From positions 1-64,000 of the forward strand of contig JADKJV010000027.1 in NCBI GenBank assembly GCA_016720825.1: a stretch of 64,000 nucleotides of DNA. Reading direction: 5' to 3'. Numbering within the stretch: the stretch's first letter is position 1; each line of letters starts with the position of its first letter. Source of the stretch: Chitinophagaceae bacterium. GTDB lineage: Bacteria > Bacteroidota > Bacteroidia > Chitinophagales > Chitinophagaceae. The notes beneath the pieces are model-generated. The model saw only the letters and a program-made list of their open reading frames with translations, was not told the origin of the DNA and did not search any database. A program made the position numbers and the translations under genes. Below are positions 36,766 to 45,795 of the stretch, one piece after another.

Positions 36766-37844
36766 TCAATGTTTGGCAATTGAATTTTCTCTAAAAGACT
36801 TATTACCTGATAATTGTGAGATTTTTCTTTGACCGGAAAGCCAGAATAATAACAGGCAAATTACAGCAACCGTTAACATAACAGGCAACTGCTGAAACCA
36901 GTCGCGGTAAGGAGTATAAATAAAAACAGCACCGCCAATAATTGCCAGTCCAAACGACAAACCAATCCCCCGCTCCACCTTCCCTCCGGCCGCACGGATC
37001 AGTAAAGACGTTGTGGCCGGTATGCCCGATTGCAGCAAACCAATACCCAGGCAGAGTGGCAACAGGTCTTTCCGGAAAAAGCTTAGTAGTGGTGTGGCCG
37101 TAAAAAGGAAATATCAACGTACAGCCGCCAGCCGCTCCGGTCGGCAATCCATCCCCCGGCAATCTTACCCACGAAGGCAGAGCCGGCTATAGCAGGCAGC
37201 CGGGTATAATCATTCTCATGCGTCAGCTGTAAAACATTCCAGATCACTGAACGGAGTGAAATCACAACCAACAGCACGATCATGAGTATATCATGATTGT
37301 CAAGTCCGTGTTTTTGTTTGCTGTCAGAAGTCGCTGTTACTGGTTCCCGTTCCGGTATACTGGTGAATTGCAATAATACCAGGAACAAAAGCACAGCAGC
37401 TGCAAGAATTAAATAAATATTGATCTGCTCATGCGCCAGCCATCCCCCGGCAACCAGTCCAGCCACACCGGGTGCGGCAAATAAACCAATTGAACCAGCA
37501 CGGTTATTCCGGCTGCATACGGCACCGCCGGCTACATGGTAAATGGCAGAAGCAACCCCTGCCAGCACCAATGCCAGTGTATGTATTTGGGTAAAGACCA
37601 GCACTGCGATACCATTCATCACCATCGCGGCACGGATAAACTGGCCGGGTTTTTTTTTCTGTTCTATCCATAAAGCTGCAGGATACTGTCCGCCAAAGGC
37701 CAGGAGATTGTATACAAACAATCCCAGCGCAATCTCAGGGGTTTCCAGTTTCATCCACAGCATTTGCCCGAGGAAATATCCGGCTACCAGGTCATTCAGT
37801 CCATGCCCGGTGGCCAGTAATGGTATCAATACGCGCTTTTTCAA
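36766..37844 (-). CDS. MFS transporter (one frameshift)
   Basis: A 12-helix-type major facilitator protein of about 358 residues after repair, with MKKRVLIPLLATGHGLNDLVAGYFLG at the start and WIADRSGWR, a helix 8-9 loop-like motif, mid-protein. The frame breaks near 37101 at a T run; one added T joins YVDISF to FTATPLLSFFRKDLLPLCLGIGLLQSG. The substrate is unknown. Its start overlaps the stop of a small membrane protein gene by four bases, so it is the third gene of a compact operon. Confidence 0.82.
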
Positions 37845-38236
37845 AAAACACCGGATTGAATCAGGAGGAAAAATGCCAGGTAGGAAGCAACATTAATTAC
37901 AACACCCGTTATAACTGTTTTCTGCCAGGGCTTTGCCCTGTTTAAAAGATAGAGTATCCCTGTTTCCACAACAGCGGTGATTAAAAACAAGGCCAGCAGG
38001 TTCACCAGCTGGTATGAATTAAACAACGAATCCATGTATCTGATCAGCACATAACCAAGCAGCAGGCTGGCTGCATTCACAATCAGTGAATCCAGCAATG
38101 CTTTTTTCCAGGGATTGTATTTAAGCAGTAACATCACAGCCCATTCCAATAAGATAGTGGCTGATACCACAATCAAAGGCATCCAGTCAAAGGATTTGGA
38201 AACGGTAACATCAACTACATCCAGCAAATAGAACAT
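37841..38236 (-). CDS. Small four-helix membrane protein, paralogue B
   Basis: A 131-residue predicted integral membrane protein with about four helices. I choose ATG 38236 (MFYLLDVVDV) rather than 38467, which would overlap the paralogue's gene. It aligns with the next upstream gene: ILLE, KYN, KKA, SLIVN-ASL, VVET-LY-NR-KP and VN--SY recur in order, so the two arose by tandem duplication. No named family is recognised. Its stop overlaps the MFS start, which suggests a transport-related role. Confidence 0.72.
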   Translation of the reverse strand: MFYLLDVVDVTVSKSFDWMPLIVVSATILLEWAVMLLLKYNPWKKALLDSLIVNAASLLLGYVLIRYMDSLFNSYQLVNLLALFLITAVVETGILYLLNRAKPWQKTVITGVVINVASYLAFFLLIQSGVF

Positions 38237-38256
38237 ACAGGCAGATTTAATGATAA

Positions 38257-38643
38257 TTACATACTGAACAGGTATAGTATGATATACGTGAGAAAATTCA
38301 TTACGAGGGAAACCTGGATTGCTTTGAAAAGTGGCTTGGAACGGTTCATAGCATAAAGCAGCGGTGTTTCCACGACTAAAGTAACGCCATATAATATCAG
38401 CAAGATCACCCACTGGCTGGTGTCCAGTCCGTCTGAAAAGAATTCCTGCAGGATAAAACCCACACAAAGCGAAGCAACATTCACAATCAGCGAATGCAGG
38501 AAGGCTTTCTTAAATACATTGTACTTGAAAACGGTCATGATAATAGCTTCCAGTAAAATGGCGATAAAAAGGAAAAGGATTCCCAGTGCGATAAAAGCGA
38601 CTAATAAACCTGCACCGCCGGCATCCAGTAAGTACATTTTCAT
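38257..38643 (-). CDS. Small four-helix membrane protein, paralogue A
   Basis: A 128-residue predicted membrane protein starting MKMYLLDAGGAG (ATG 38643; 38670 and 38637 are alternatives). It shares the pattern ILLEAIIMTVFKYNVFKKA, SLIVNVASLCVG, TLVVETPLLYAMNRSKPLFK and MNFLTYIILYL with its neighbour. Short repeated cytoplasmic KYN-KKA and NR-KP loops between hydrophobic helices suggest an antiparallel or paired complex. It is the first gene of the small-protein/MFS operon. Function unknown. Confidence 0.72.
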   Translation of the reverse strand: MKMYLLDAGGAGLLVAFIALGILFLFIAILLEAIIMTVFKYNVFKKAFLHSLIVNVASLCVGFILQEFFSDGLDTSQWVILLILYGVTLVVETPLLYAMNRSKPLFKAIQVSLVMNFLTYIILYLFSM

Positions 38644-38719
38644 CTTATTCAATTTTTCTAAAAATAACAATATTCGCCTTGATCTCCATACCTGCCGAAA
38701 GGTATATTAACAGAAAATG

Positions 38720-38770
38720 TTTAACCGGGACCCGCCTTCCTGTCACCTGCAGGAAGCGGCCCCGGTTAAA
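38720..38770 (-). terminator. Long GC-rich hairpin after the SnoaL-like gene
   Basis: TTTAACCGGG and CCCGGTTAAA close the stem; inside, CCGCTTCCTG pairs with CAGGAAGGCGG. It lies 36 bases past the stop at 38806 on the minus strand, and is followed there by AAACATTTTCTG. Confidence 0.75.
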
Positions 38771-38805
38771 CCAAAAGCAACATGTATTGCTTTACCGGTA
38801 AGTCC

Positions 38806-39333
38806 TTATTTAGGCCCCATGAATTTCATGAGATCTGAAATCTGGTTAAATGACCAATGTTCAATGGTTTTACCGTCTTTCATTTTGGAAATATGCACTT
38901 CCAGCATGTTTTCCACTTTCTGACCAACAGGAACACCGCTGGCAGGGTCTGCTGATGTACCGGAAAAACTGCCCCACTGAACCACATACTCATCATCAGC
39001 CCATTCATGCAGTAAAGTCATCTTGCTGTCTGTAAACAGACTGCGTAATTTTGTGAAATAAGCCTTCACAGTGTCCATGTTATTGGCCACAAGGGGTTCG
39101 CCAGGTGCAGAATGATCAATTGCACCTACTGCGATGACATCTGAAATGATGTTTACATCACCTGTAACGAAAAACTCATGGAATTTCCGGATCTGGTCCA
39201 GGTTTTTCTGGGCGGTGGCGCTGAGGCCGGTGGAAGGTTTGTCCTGTGTAGTTTCTTCTTTTTTAGAACTACCCTGGCAGGCTGCCAGTCCGAGCAGGAT
39301 CATAGTCATAAATACAAACTGATACGCTTTCAT
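38806..39333 (-). CDS. SnoaL-like (ester cyclase type) lipoprotein
   Basis: A 175-residue protein with signal and lipobox LGLAAC (Cys19), a Ser/Thr/Lys linker, then a SnoaL-like alpha+beta barrel domain: LDQIRKFHEFFVTGDVN, VGAIDHSAPGEP, VKAYFTKLRSLFTDSKMT, VVQWGSFSGTS and KTIEHWSFNQISDLMKFMG. Such domains bind small ligands and sometimes isomerise or hydrolyse them; no catalytic role can be deduced. The gene lies between a terminator and a small membrane ORF on the same strand. Confidence 0.8.
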   Translation of the reverse strand: MKAYQFVFMTMILLGLAACQGSSKKEETTQDKPSTGLSATAQKNLDQIRKFHEFFVTGDVNIISDVIAVGAIDHSAPGEPLVANNMDTVKAYFTKLRSLFTDSKMTLLHEWADDEYVVQWGSFSGTSADPASGVPVGQKVENMLEVHISKMKDGKTIEHWSFNQISDLMKFMGPK

Positions 39334-39371
39334 GTTTCTTGTTTTTTTGGTTTAATTGTATGGTGAAATAA

Positions 39372-39536
39372 TTATTGAAGCGGAAGCCAATCCTTTACAG
39401 CACCAACACAGTAAGCAGCCTGCTGCAGGCAATACTGTACGGCATGAAGACTCATCATCAACACGAAAAAAGCTGTTACAAAGCCGGCAACAACGATTGA
39501 CGCCTGTAAACACTGTGAAAGGATTTTGTTTTGCAT
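39372..39536 (-). CDS. Possible 54-residue membrane microprotein
   Basis: A short ORF with ATG 39536, MQNKILSQCL, one hydrophobic helix (ASIVVAGFVTAFFVLMMSL) and a Cys/Gln-rich tail HAVQYCLQQAAYCVGAVKDW. It lies just upstream of the lipoprotein gene on the same strand. Sequence character is protein-like but nothing else supports it, and it could be chance. Confidence 0.35.
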   Translation of the reverse strand: MQNKILSQCLQASIVVAGFVTAFFVLMMSLHAVQYCLQQAAYCVGAVKDWLPLQ

Positions 39537-39655
39537 CGTTTTAATTTTATGACACAAAACTATTGGCCCCGCAACCCCATGGCCTCAGCAAAAAAGCGTA
39601 ATTCCAGTACGTAATTTTTTGTATTTTTAGTTAGTCCGGCCCGAAACCACCACCT

Positions 39656-41596
39656 ATGCGCCGAACACTCATCACCTTCCTGTTATTTGCATTGCCGGCC
39701 TTGCTGCAAAAAGCAACTGCACAGCAAGCCGGGGCCGACAGCCTGCGGGCGCTTTACCTCCAGGAAAAAAATCCCGCGAAACAATTCAGCTTTTACCTGC
39801 AGTATGCAACAGAGATGCTGGAAATAAACCTCCCTGGTGCAGATTTGTATGCTGATACCTTAAGTACGCTTGCAAAAAAATCCGGCCAGAAAGACCAGGA
39901 AGCTGACCTGCTTGTTTACCGTGGTAAAATCCGCAAAGGGAGGGGCGAGTTTAATGAAGCACTGCAATTCTTCATCCAGTCATTAGACATCCGTAAGCTG
40001 CTGAATGATCCGCCCGGACTGGCCCGGAATTACGTGGACATCGGAGCCACCTGGGCCGAACTGTACCAGTCTGACTCAGCCATTGAAAACTATATAAGGG
40101 CTGCTGCTTTCTATGAAAAAGCAGGTGATTATTCCAACACGGCTTCAACATACGGGAACATCGGGAACCTGTACAGTGATATGGAACTGCATGATAAAGC
40201 ATTCAGCTACCTGGAAAAAGCGCTTGCCATCCGGCTGCAGCATGGCGAAGAGAAAAAGTGCATGTACACATATAATAATCTCGCAACGGCTTATGGCAAA
40301 GCCGGGCAGATTGACAAAGCCATGGAATATGCAGAGAAAGGCATAACCATCGCATTGAAATTCGACAACCAGTATGTAGCAGGCGTGATTTACGGAGGCA
40401 TTGGCCACCTGCTGAATGAAAAGAAAATGTACACGAAGGCGATTGAATATTGTGAGAAGTCAGCAAAACTGCTGGAAGATGCCGGCAGGAAACCCAACCT
40501 CGTTTTCCCGCTCGTTAACCTGGCCACAGCTTACAATGCGCTGGACAAACCTGATAAAGCCCTCCAGTATGCATTAAAAGGATATGCCATCATGCAGGAA
40601 ACACAACAGGCAGATCCACTGGAGGTATATTATGAGGAGATAGCACATGCTTATGAAAAACTGGGCAACCATAAAGCATCGCTTGAATGGTATAAGAAAT
40701 TCATGCAACTGGATGATTCACTCTTCCGGGCTGAGAATATCAAAAACCTGGCTGATATAGATACCAAATACCAGACACAGAAAAAAGAAACAGAAATCAC
40801 CCGGCAGAAACTGGATATCGCAGAGAAAAATAACCAGCTGTTCAGGCAGAAATCCTGGATATACGGGCTGATCGCTGTTTTCCTGGTCCTGGCTATCACT
40901 GCATTTTTCCTCTATAACCGTTACCGGCAAAAACAAAAAGCTGCGATGGATGCCGCTGTTATCCGGGAACAACAGCTCGGGCTGAATGCAGTTATTGAAG
41001 CACAGGAACTCGAACGGAAAAGGATTGCCCGCGACCTGCACGACGGTATCGCCCAGGAGATGGTAGCTGTCAAACTCGGATTTGAACAGTTCAGTCCCTT
41101 GTTATCTGCCAACCAGCATTACAACCAGCTGATGAAAAACCTGGGAGATGCCTGTACCGGCGTCAGGAATATATCACACGTGATGTCACCACCCATACTG
41201 GAAAATAAAGGCCTCGCCGGTTCACTGGATATGCTGTTGCGCAATAGCCTGGGCATGACATCTATCAAACATCATTTCGAAAACCTGGGGATGAAAGAAA
41301 GAGTGGACGAAAAAATAGAAATCGGTTTGTACCGCATCGCGCAGGAACTGATCAACAATATCATAAAACACGCCCGTGCCAGCGAAGTATCTATGCAATT
41401 ACAGAATACGGGTTCGCAGCTGATCCTGCGGCTGGAAGACAATGGCGAGAGTTTTGATTTTGAGGCGGCCAAAGAAAAAGGAAGCATGGGGTTGCTCAAT
41501 ATCCTGTCCAGAGTCCGCACATTAAACGGGCAGTTTTTATCTGAACCCAGCCAGCCGCATGGCACAATTTCGCTGGTGAGGATTCCGGTCAGCTGA
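39656..41596 (+). CDS. TPR-containing sensor histidine kinase (complete)
   Basis: A 646-residue membrane kinase. A signal peptide (TLITFLLFALPALLQKATAQ) precedes about seven tetratricopeptide repeats in the periplasm, for example SAIENYIRAAAFYEKAGDYSNTASTYGN in part and KAIEYCEKSAKLLEDAG. A coiled linker, transmembrane helix (WIYGLIAVFLVLAITAFFLY, near 405) and second coil lead to the HisKA_3 helix ELERKRIARDLHDGIAQEM and the ATPase lobe with ELINNIIKHARASEV and GSMGLLNILSRV. It is the intact model for the damaged pair at 24107-25728. Its likely partner regulator converges on it, the stops being adjacent at 41596/41597. Confidence 0.9.
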   Translation: MRRTLITFLLFALPALLQKATAQQAGADSLRALYLQEKNPAKQFSFYLQYATEMLEINLPGADLYADTLSTLAKKSGQKDQEADLLVYRGKIRKGRGEFNEALQFFIQSLDIRKLLNDPPGLARNYVDIGATWAELYQSDSAIENYIRAAAFYEKAGDYSNTASTYGNIGNLYSDMELHDKAFSYLEKALAIRLQHGEEKKCMYTYNNLATAYGKAGQIDKAMEYAEKGITIALKFDNQYVAGVIYGGIGHLLNEKKMYTKAIEYCEKSAKLLEDAGRKPNLVFPLVNLATAYNALDKPDKALQYALKGYAIMQETQQADPLEVYYEEIAHAYEKLGNHKASLEWYKKFMQLDDSLFRAENIKNLADIDTKYQTQKKETEITRQKLDIAEKNNQLFRQKSWIYGLIAVFLVLAITAFFLYNRYRQKQKAAMDAAVIREQQLGLNAVIEAQELERKRIARDLHDGIAQEMVAVKLGFEQFSPLLSANQHYNQLMKNLGDACTGVRNISHVMSPPILENKGLAGSLDMLLRNSLGMTSIKHHFENLGMKERVDEKIEIGLYRIAQELINNIIKHARASEVSMQLQNTGSQLILRLEDNGESFDFEAAKEKGSMGLLNILSRVRTLNGQFLSEPSQPHGTISLVRIPVS

Positions 41597-42247
41597 TTAT
41601 TTCACGATTTTATTCCGGTAAGCAAAACTGACTAGCGAGGCGATATTCGGTAAATCCAGTTTCTGCAGGATATTATTCCGGTGTGTATCCACTGTACGGG
41701 GTGAAATAAACAGTTTTTCGCCGATTTCGTTACTTGATAAACCTTCCGCCACCAGTTTTATTATTTCCATTTCCCTTTCGGATAACTGGCGCAATGCTTC
41801 AGGTACCAGTTCCGGGTTTTTCCTGCCGAGTAAAACAGCGGCTACTTCGCTGCTAAAATATTCCCCACCTGCAGCCACTTTACGAATCGCTTCTTCAAAT
41901 TCTGAAGCAGGCGAATTCTTGAAAAGAAATCCGCGGGCCCCGGCTGCAATAGCTTCCTCCACGATGGATTTGTCATTGAGCATAGTCAGCATCACCGTTT
42001 GAACTGTCAGGAAATTTTTCCGGATCATAGCGGCTGTTTCTATGCCATTCATTTGTGGCATTTCCACATCCAGCAAAACTACATCAGCCAGTCTGCCGCT
42101 GCGGAGTAATTCAATAACATCTTTTCCGTTTGATCCTTCACCCACCAGTTCAATGCCTTCGAGTTGTTTTAACAGGGCCACAAACCCCTTCCTGACCAGT
42201 TCATGGTCATCGGCAATGATCACTTTTATCGGAACAGTGGCTGGCAT
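41597..42247 (-). CDS. NarL/FixJ-family response regulator
   Basis: A 216-residue two-component regulator: KVIIADDHELVRKGFVALL with the acidic pair, the phospho-acceptor Asp in DVVLLDVEMPQMNGIE, a conserved Lys in GFLFKNSPASE, and the LuxR-type HTH LSEREMEIIKLVAEGLSSNEIGEKLFISPRTVDTHRNNILQKL. It starts two bases after the CocE-hydrolase stop at 42250, so it is cotranscribed with that hydrolase, while facing its probable kinase tail to tail. Confidence 0.92.
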   Translation of the reverse strand: MPATVPIKVIIADDHELVRKGFVALLKQLEGIELVGEGSNGKDVIELLRSGRLADVVLLDVEMPQMNGIETAAMIRKNFLTVQTVMLTMLNDKSIVEEAIAAGARGFLFKNSPASEFEEAIRKVAAGGEYFSSEVAAVLLGRKNPELVPEALRQLSEREMEIIKLVAEGLSSNEIGEKLFISPRTVDTHRNNILQKLDLPNIASLVSFAYRNKIVK

Positions 42248-42249
42248 GT

Positions 42250-44096
42250 TTATTCCTTCATAACAGGTAATGCAATATAAGTAGGATATGCTGCAGAAAA
42301 ATACACCCTTTGTTCCGCTTTGATAAAATCAGTTTCTTTCGCCTCAAATATATTCTGTACATATCGCTGGGGGTTGCGGTCTATCACCGGGAACCAGGTG
42401 CTTTGTACCTGTATCATCAGCCGGTGTCCCTTTTTAAAAGTATGGTTGATGTCATGCAGGTCAATCACAAACTCTTCCGGTTTATTGGGTATCAGCGGTG
42501 TTGGATTGGAAAAACTTTTACGGTACCGTCCCCGGAATACTTCCATCGCTACCGGCAACTGGTAACCACTCATAGATAAACTCTGTTTGTCAACATCGGG
42601 ATAAACATCAATCAGCTTAACAACCCAATCAGCATCCGTGCCGCTGGTACTGGCAAATAAATGCGCCATGATTTTGCCGGTAACGGTCATATCCTCCGTT
42701 AATGTATCCATCATAAAACTCACCACATCATTACGTGTATAAACAAAGCGCTGGTCTTCCACCAGCCAGGGACGCCAGCGGCTGCCGGGACCATAAGTCA
42801 TTTCAATCGGCAGGGCCCTGTAAGGAACCGGTTTGGCAGGATCACTGATATATGACACAAATCCCTTCGGGGAAACGGGTTTATTAAAGGACGAGGTATT
42901 ACCGGGACCTGCATATAAATTTTTCATTACGGCTTCTTTCGGTGGCCATGTATTATATGTTTTCCATTGATTACTGCCGGTCTGGAAAGTATACGCTTCA
43001 TCAAAATGCCCGTCGCCTTTTCCTTTCAGCCAGTAATCAAACCATTTTTTCTGTAATTGCTGGAACCAGGCTGCTGTATTGGAACCAAAAGCAATCTTGC
43101 CCAGGCTGTCGGCTTTATTCCGTGACCATTGTCCATGGAACCAGGGGCCAAGTACAATATGGTTATTATTGGCCTTGTCTTTTTTCTCCATGTGTGAATA
43201 CATCAGCTGGGGGCCATTGATATCTTCCTGGTCAAAATAACCGCCTACATGCAGTTGCGGCACTTGCGCGTATTCCACATAACTGAGGGGAGAATTTTTC
43301 TGCCAGAAATCATCATAATGCGGATGCTTCACAAAATTGTTCCAGGTATCCACTTTGCCGTGGAAATATTTTTCGTTTACATTTTTAATGAACCGAGTTT
43401 GAGATACCAGTCATATAAATCATATTGCGGAAAAGGGAAATCACTGTCAGTGGTTTTATCCCATTCCACTTCATAGGTATATTCCATTCCATAACTGAGC
43501 CTGAATGCGCCGTTATGGTGAAAATCATCCCCAAGGAATAAATCACCCATGCAAGCCTGTTCGGATGAAGCTTTCAGAGCGGGGTGCGGATCTACCGCGC
43601 CAACCAGCGCCAGCCATCCCGGGTATGACACACCGAGTATCCCGGCTTTGCCGTTATTGCCCGGGAGGTTTTTCACCAGCCAGTCAATCGTATCCCAGGT
43701 ATCCGTACTTTCATCCACGGCATTTTTTTCGGTGGCATGTATCAATGGCTGGTGGATCTGCATAGACCCTTCACTCTTATACTTGCCCCGGATATCCTGT
43801 ACAACCAGGAAATAACCTTCCTGCAGCATGCTGCCGAAATAGTTGCCGGTTTCTTTTACAGGGAACAAAGTGTCTTTACCATCCAATGGTGAATTAGCCC
43901 CGTATGGTGTCCGCTGAAGCAGGATCGGGTAAACGGATGTGCCGCCAACGGGGGTAAATATTACCGTATGTAAACGCACACCATCCCGCATGGGAATCAT
44001 CACTTCTTTTATGGTCATGTTGCGGATGGAATCAGTCTGGGCCTGCAAGGCCATACTGAAAAACACAAGCAGGAGCAGCCCGGAAATTCTTTTCAT
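42250..44096 (-). CDS. CocE/NonD family hydrolase (X-Pro dipeptidyl peptidase-like; one frameshift)
   Basis: A secreted alpha/beta hydrolase of about 615 residues after repair, with signal peptide MKRISGLLLLVFFSMALQAQ. The catalytic part has VMIPMRDGVRLHTVIFTP, YPILLQRTPYG, VQDIRGKYKSEG and the nucleophile Ser in GILGVSYPGWLAL; the C-terminal jelly-roll PepX_C domain has DADWVVKLIDVYPD and GHRLMIQVQSTWFP. These enzymes are described as X-Pro dipeptidases, cocaine esterases or glutaryl-acylases. The frame breaks near 43387 at an A run; one A joins KLGSLK to NVNEKYFHGKV. It forms an operon with the regulator at 41597. Confidence 0.88.
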
Positions 44097-44141
44097 CAGG
44101 AGTAGTTTAAGGTACTTAAAGATAGGGAAACCCGGTCTGTA

Positions 44142-44576
44142 TTACTTCTTCAGCAGGAGTTTGGCGAATTTGCGCAACTCTGTCATTTCAGCACCGCTCA
44201 GTGATTCATTATTGTTATACTTCGTATGGAAAAACTGCACCCGCTTATGCTGGGGGAAAGCAACGAGGATATCGGTGATCAGCTGCCCGGCTTCCGGGTC
44301 TTTTGTATACAACGGCGTATGCTCCGGCTTGGGTGATTTAGTCCTGACCGGTTTTTTCATGATGATCGCTTCTAATGTGGCAAGCTTACCGGTTGGGATA
44401 TTCTCTATGCGTTCAGCTTTCTGGTAAAGCCCTTCCAGTTGTTTGCGGCTGAGTCCTCCCCTTTCTATATACTGCTGTTTCAGACTGGTTACAAAAGGCT
44501 GCCCCGGCTTAGCAGCCAGTACAGCATCCAGTATATCCATGATGATATCAAGATCGGGTTTGGGGCGGTGGAGCAT
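44142..44576 (-). CDS. Conserved-type hypothetical protein
   Basis: A 144-residue basic soluble protein, rich in Lys and helix-forming residues, beginning MLHRPKPDLDIIMDILDAVLAAKPGQPFVTSLKQQY in part and ending EMTELRKFAKLLLKK. QQYIERGGLSRKQLEGLYQKAERI and KYNNNESLSGAEMTELRKF look like two copies of a short helical module (ESLSGAEMTEL / GGLSRKQLEGL), so the protein may be an internal duplication. No family is recognised. No signal or membrane segment. Confidence 0.6.
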   Translation of the reverse strand: MLHRPKPDLDIIMDILDAVLAAKPGQPFVTSLKQQYIERGGLSRKQLEGLYQKAERIENIPTGKLATLEAIIMKKPVRTKSPKPEHTPLYTKDPEAGQLITDILVAFPQHKRVQFFHTKYNNNESLSGAEMTELRKFAKLLLKK

Positions 44577-44971
44577 GGTGTAAAGCTAAGGAAGCAGGAG
44601 GAAAGATGGGGGTCTTCCTAAAGTATTGTTGGATGTTGGAGGTTGGAGGTTGGAGGTTTCTTAAAGCAGAAAGCTCACTAAAGAAGTGTTGGACTGTTGG
44701 AATGTTGGAGAGTTGGATTGTTCTTTAAGCCGGACTCTCTTTCAATGTTTGAAAAATCCTTTATTCGGAAACATCAGTCCGTTTGGAACATTTCAATTTT
44801 AAGAAACACTCCAACATTCCAACAATCCAACGCTACTTTAGGAAACCTTCTTCTTTAGGAAACCTCCAACATCCAACACTACTTTAGGAAACTTACTAAC
44901 TGAGGAAACTTCCAACCTCCAACTTCCAACCCTTCCCCTAACTTCGAAATAACTTATTTTACACCCGAATT
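44577..44971. repeat. GTTGGA-family large imperfect palindrome
   Basis: No gene is seen. The left arm (44614-44733) is a run of GTTGGA/GTTGGAGG/GTTGGAATGTTGGA words, each cluster ended by CTAAAG or TTTAAG. The right arm (44800-44935) is the inverse: CCAACATTCCAAC, CTTTAGGAAACC and CCTCCAAC words. TTCCTAAAGTA-TGTTGGATGTTGGAGG occurs inverted at both ends. The stem would exceed 100 bases with many mismatches. Confidence 0.75.
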
Positions 44972-45751
44972 ATGTTGCCGTTCATCCTCTTTGCACTCAT
45001 CGCCTCGATCATGGTCTACGCTCTTTGGTGGATGCGTAATCCGGGGACAAAATCACGCAAAGTCCAGCAGGCGCCGGAACAGCTTGCAGCGCTGCTGGAG
45101 GCGGAAGTACACTACTATAAAAAACTGGATGCCGATAAAAAGGAATCGTTTGCACAACGGGTGCAGGGATTCCTGGAGGCTGTAAAAATCACGGGCATAA
45201 AGACGGAAGTAACAGACACTGACAAAGTACTGCTCGGCGCATCGGCTATCATTCCCATTTTTGCATTTCCCAACTGGACGTATCCCAACCTGGATGAGAT
45301 ACTGGTGTACCCCGATACATTTGATGATGCATTTTCACAATCAGGCGCCGAACGTTCTATTGCCGGTATGGTGGGTGATGGCCCGTTGAATAATAAAATG
45401 GTGATTTCACAGTACCACCTGCGCCAGGATTTCCTGAACAATACAGGAAAGGGAAATACAGCCATTCATGAGTTCGTGCATCTTGTAGACAAAAGTGATG
45501 GCAGCACTGATGGTGTACCTGAAGTGCTCATCCGGCAGCCGTATGTAATGCCCTGGCTTGAACTGATTCATCAAAAAGTGGCTGATATCCTGAAAAGGAA
45601 ATCTGATATCAATCCTTATGGTGCCACGAATCAGGCAGAGTTTTTTGCTGTGGCATCAGAATATTTCTTTGAAAGGCCAGATCTGCTCAGGGAAAAACAC
45701 CCTGAACTGTACCAGGCACTGTCGGAGATCTTTGCACAAGAACAAGCATAA
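44972..45751 (+). CDS. M90 family zinc peptidase (MtfA-like)
   Basis: A 259-residue protein with an N-terminal membrane helix (FILFALIASIMVYALWWM) and an MtfA-type domain. The zinc motif is TAIHEFVHLVDKSDG, with a downstream Glu in NQAEFFAVASEYFFERP as in MtfA. MtfA in enterobacteria binds the Mlc repressor, but in Bacteroidota the role is unknown and the membrane helix differs from that soluble protein. A bidirectional-type terminator follows. Confidence 0.87.
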   Translation: MLPFILFALIASIMVYALWWMRNPGTKSRKVQQAPEQLAALLEAEVHYYKKLDADKKESFAQRVQGFLEAVKITGIKTEVTDTDKVLLGASAIIPIFAFPNWTYPNLDEILVYPDTFDDAFSQSGAERSIAGMVGDGPLNNKMVISQYHLRQDFLNNTGKGNTAIHEFVHLVDKSDGSTDGVPEVLIRQPYVMPWLELIHQKVADILKRKSDINPYGATNQAEFFAVASEYFFERPDLLREKHPELYQALSEIFAQEQA

Positions 45752-45775
45752 AAAAGGATGCCTGCGCATCCTTTT
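45752..45775. terminator. Bidirectional intrinsic terminator
   Basis: AAAAGGATGC and GCATCCTTTT form a 10-base-pair stem with a four-base loop. It lies at the plus-strand MtfA stop and 20 bases past the stop of the converging M36 gene at 45796. Confidence 0.88.
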
Positions 45776-45795
45776 CAATTTTATTTAAATATCTG

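Noticed and set aside
44612..44936. Insertion sequence with terminal inverted repeats
   Set aside because: There is an inverted structure but no transposase and no target duplication.
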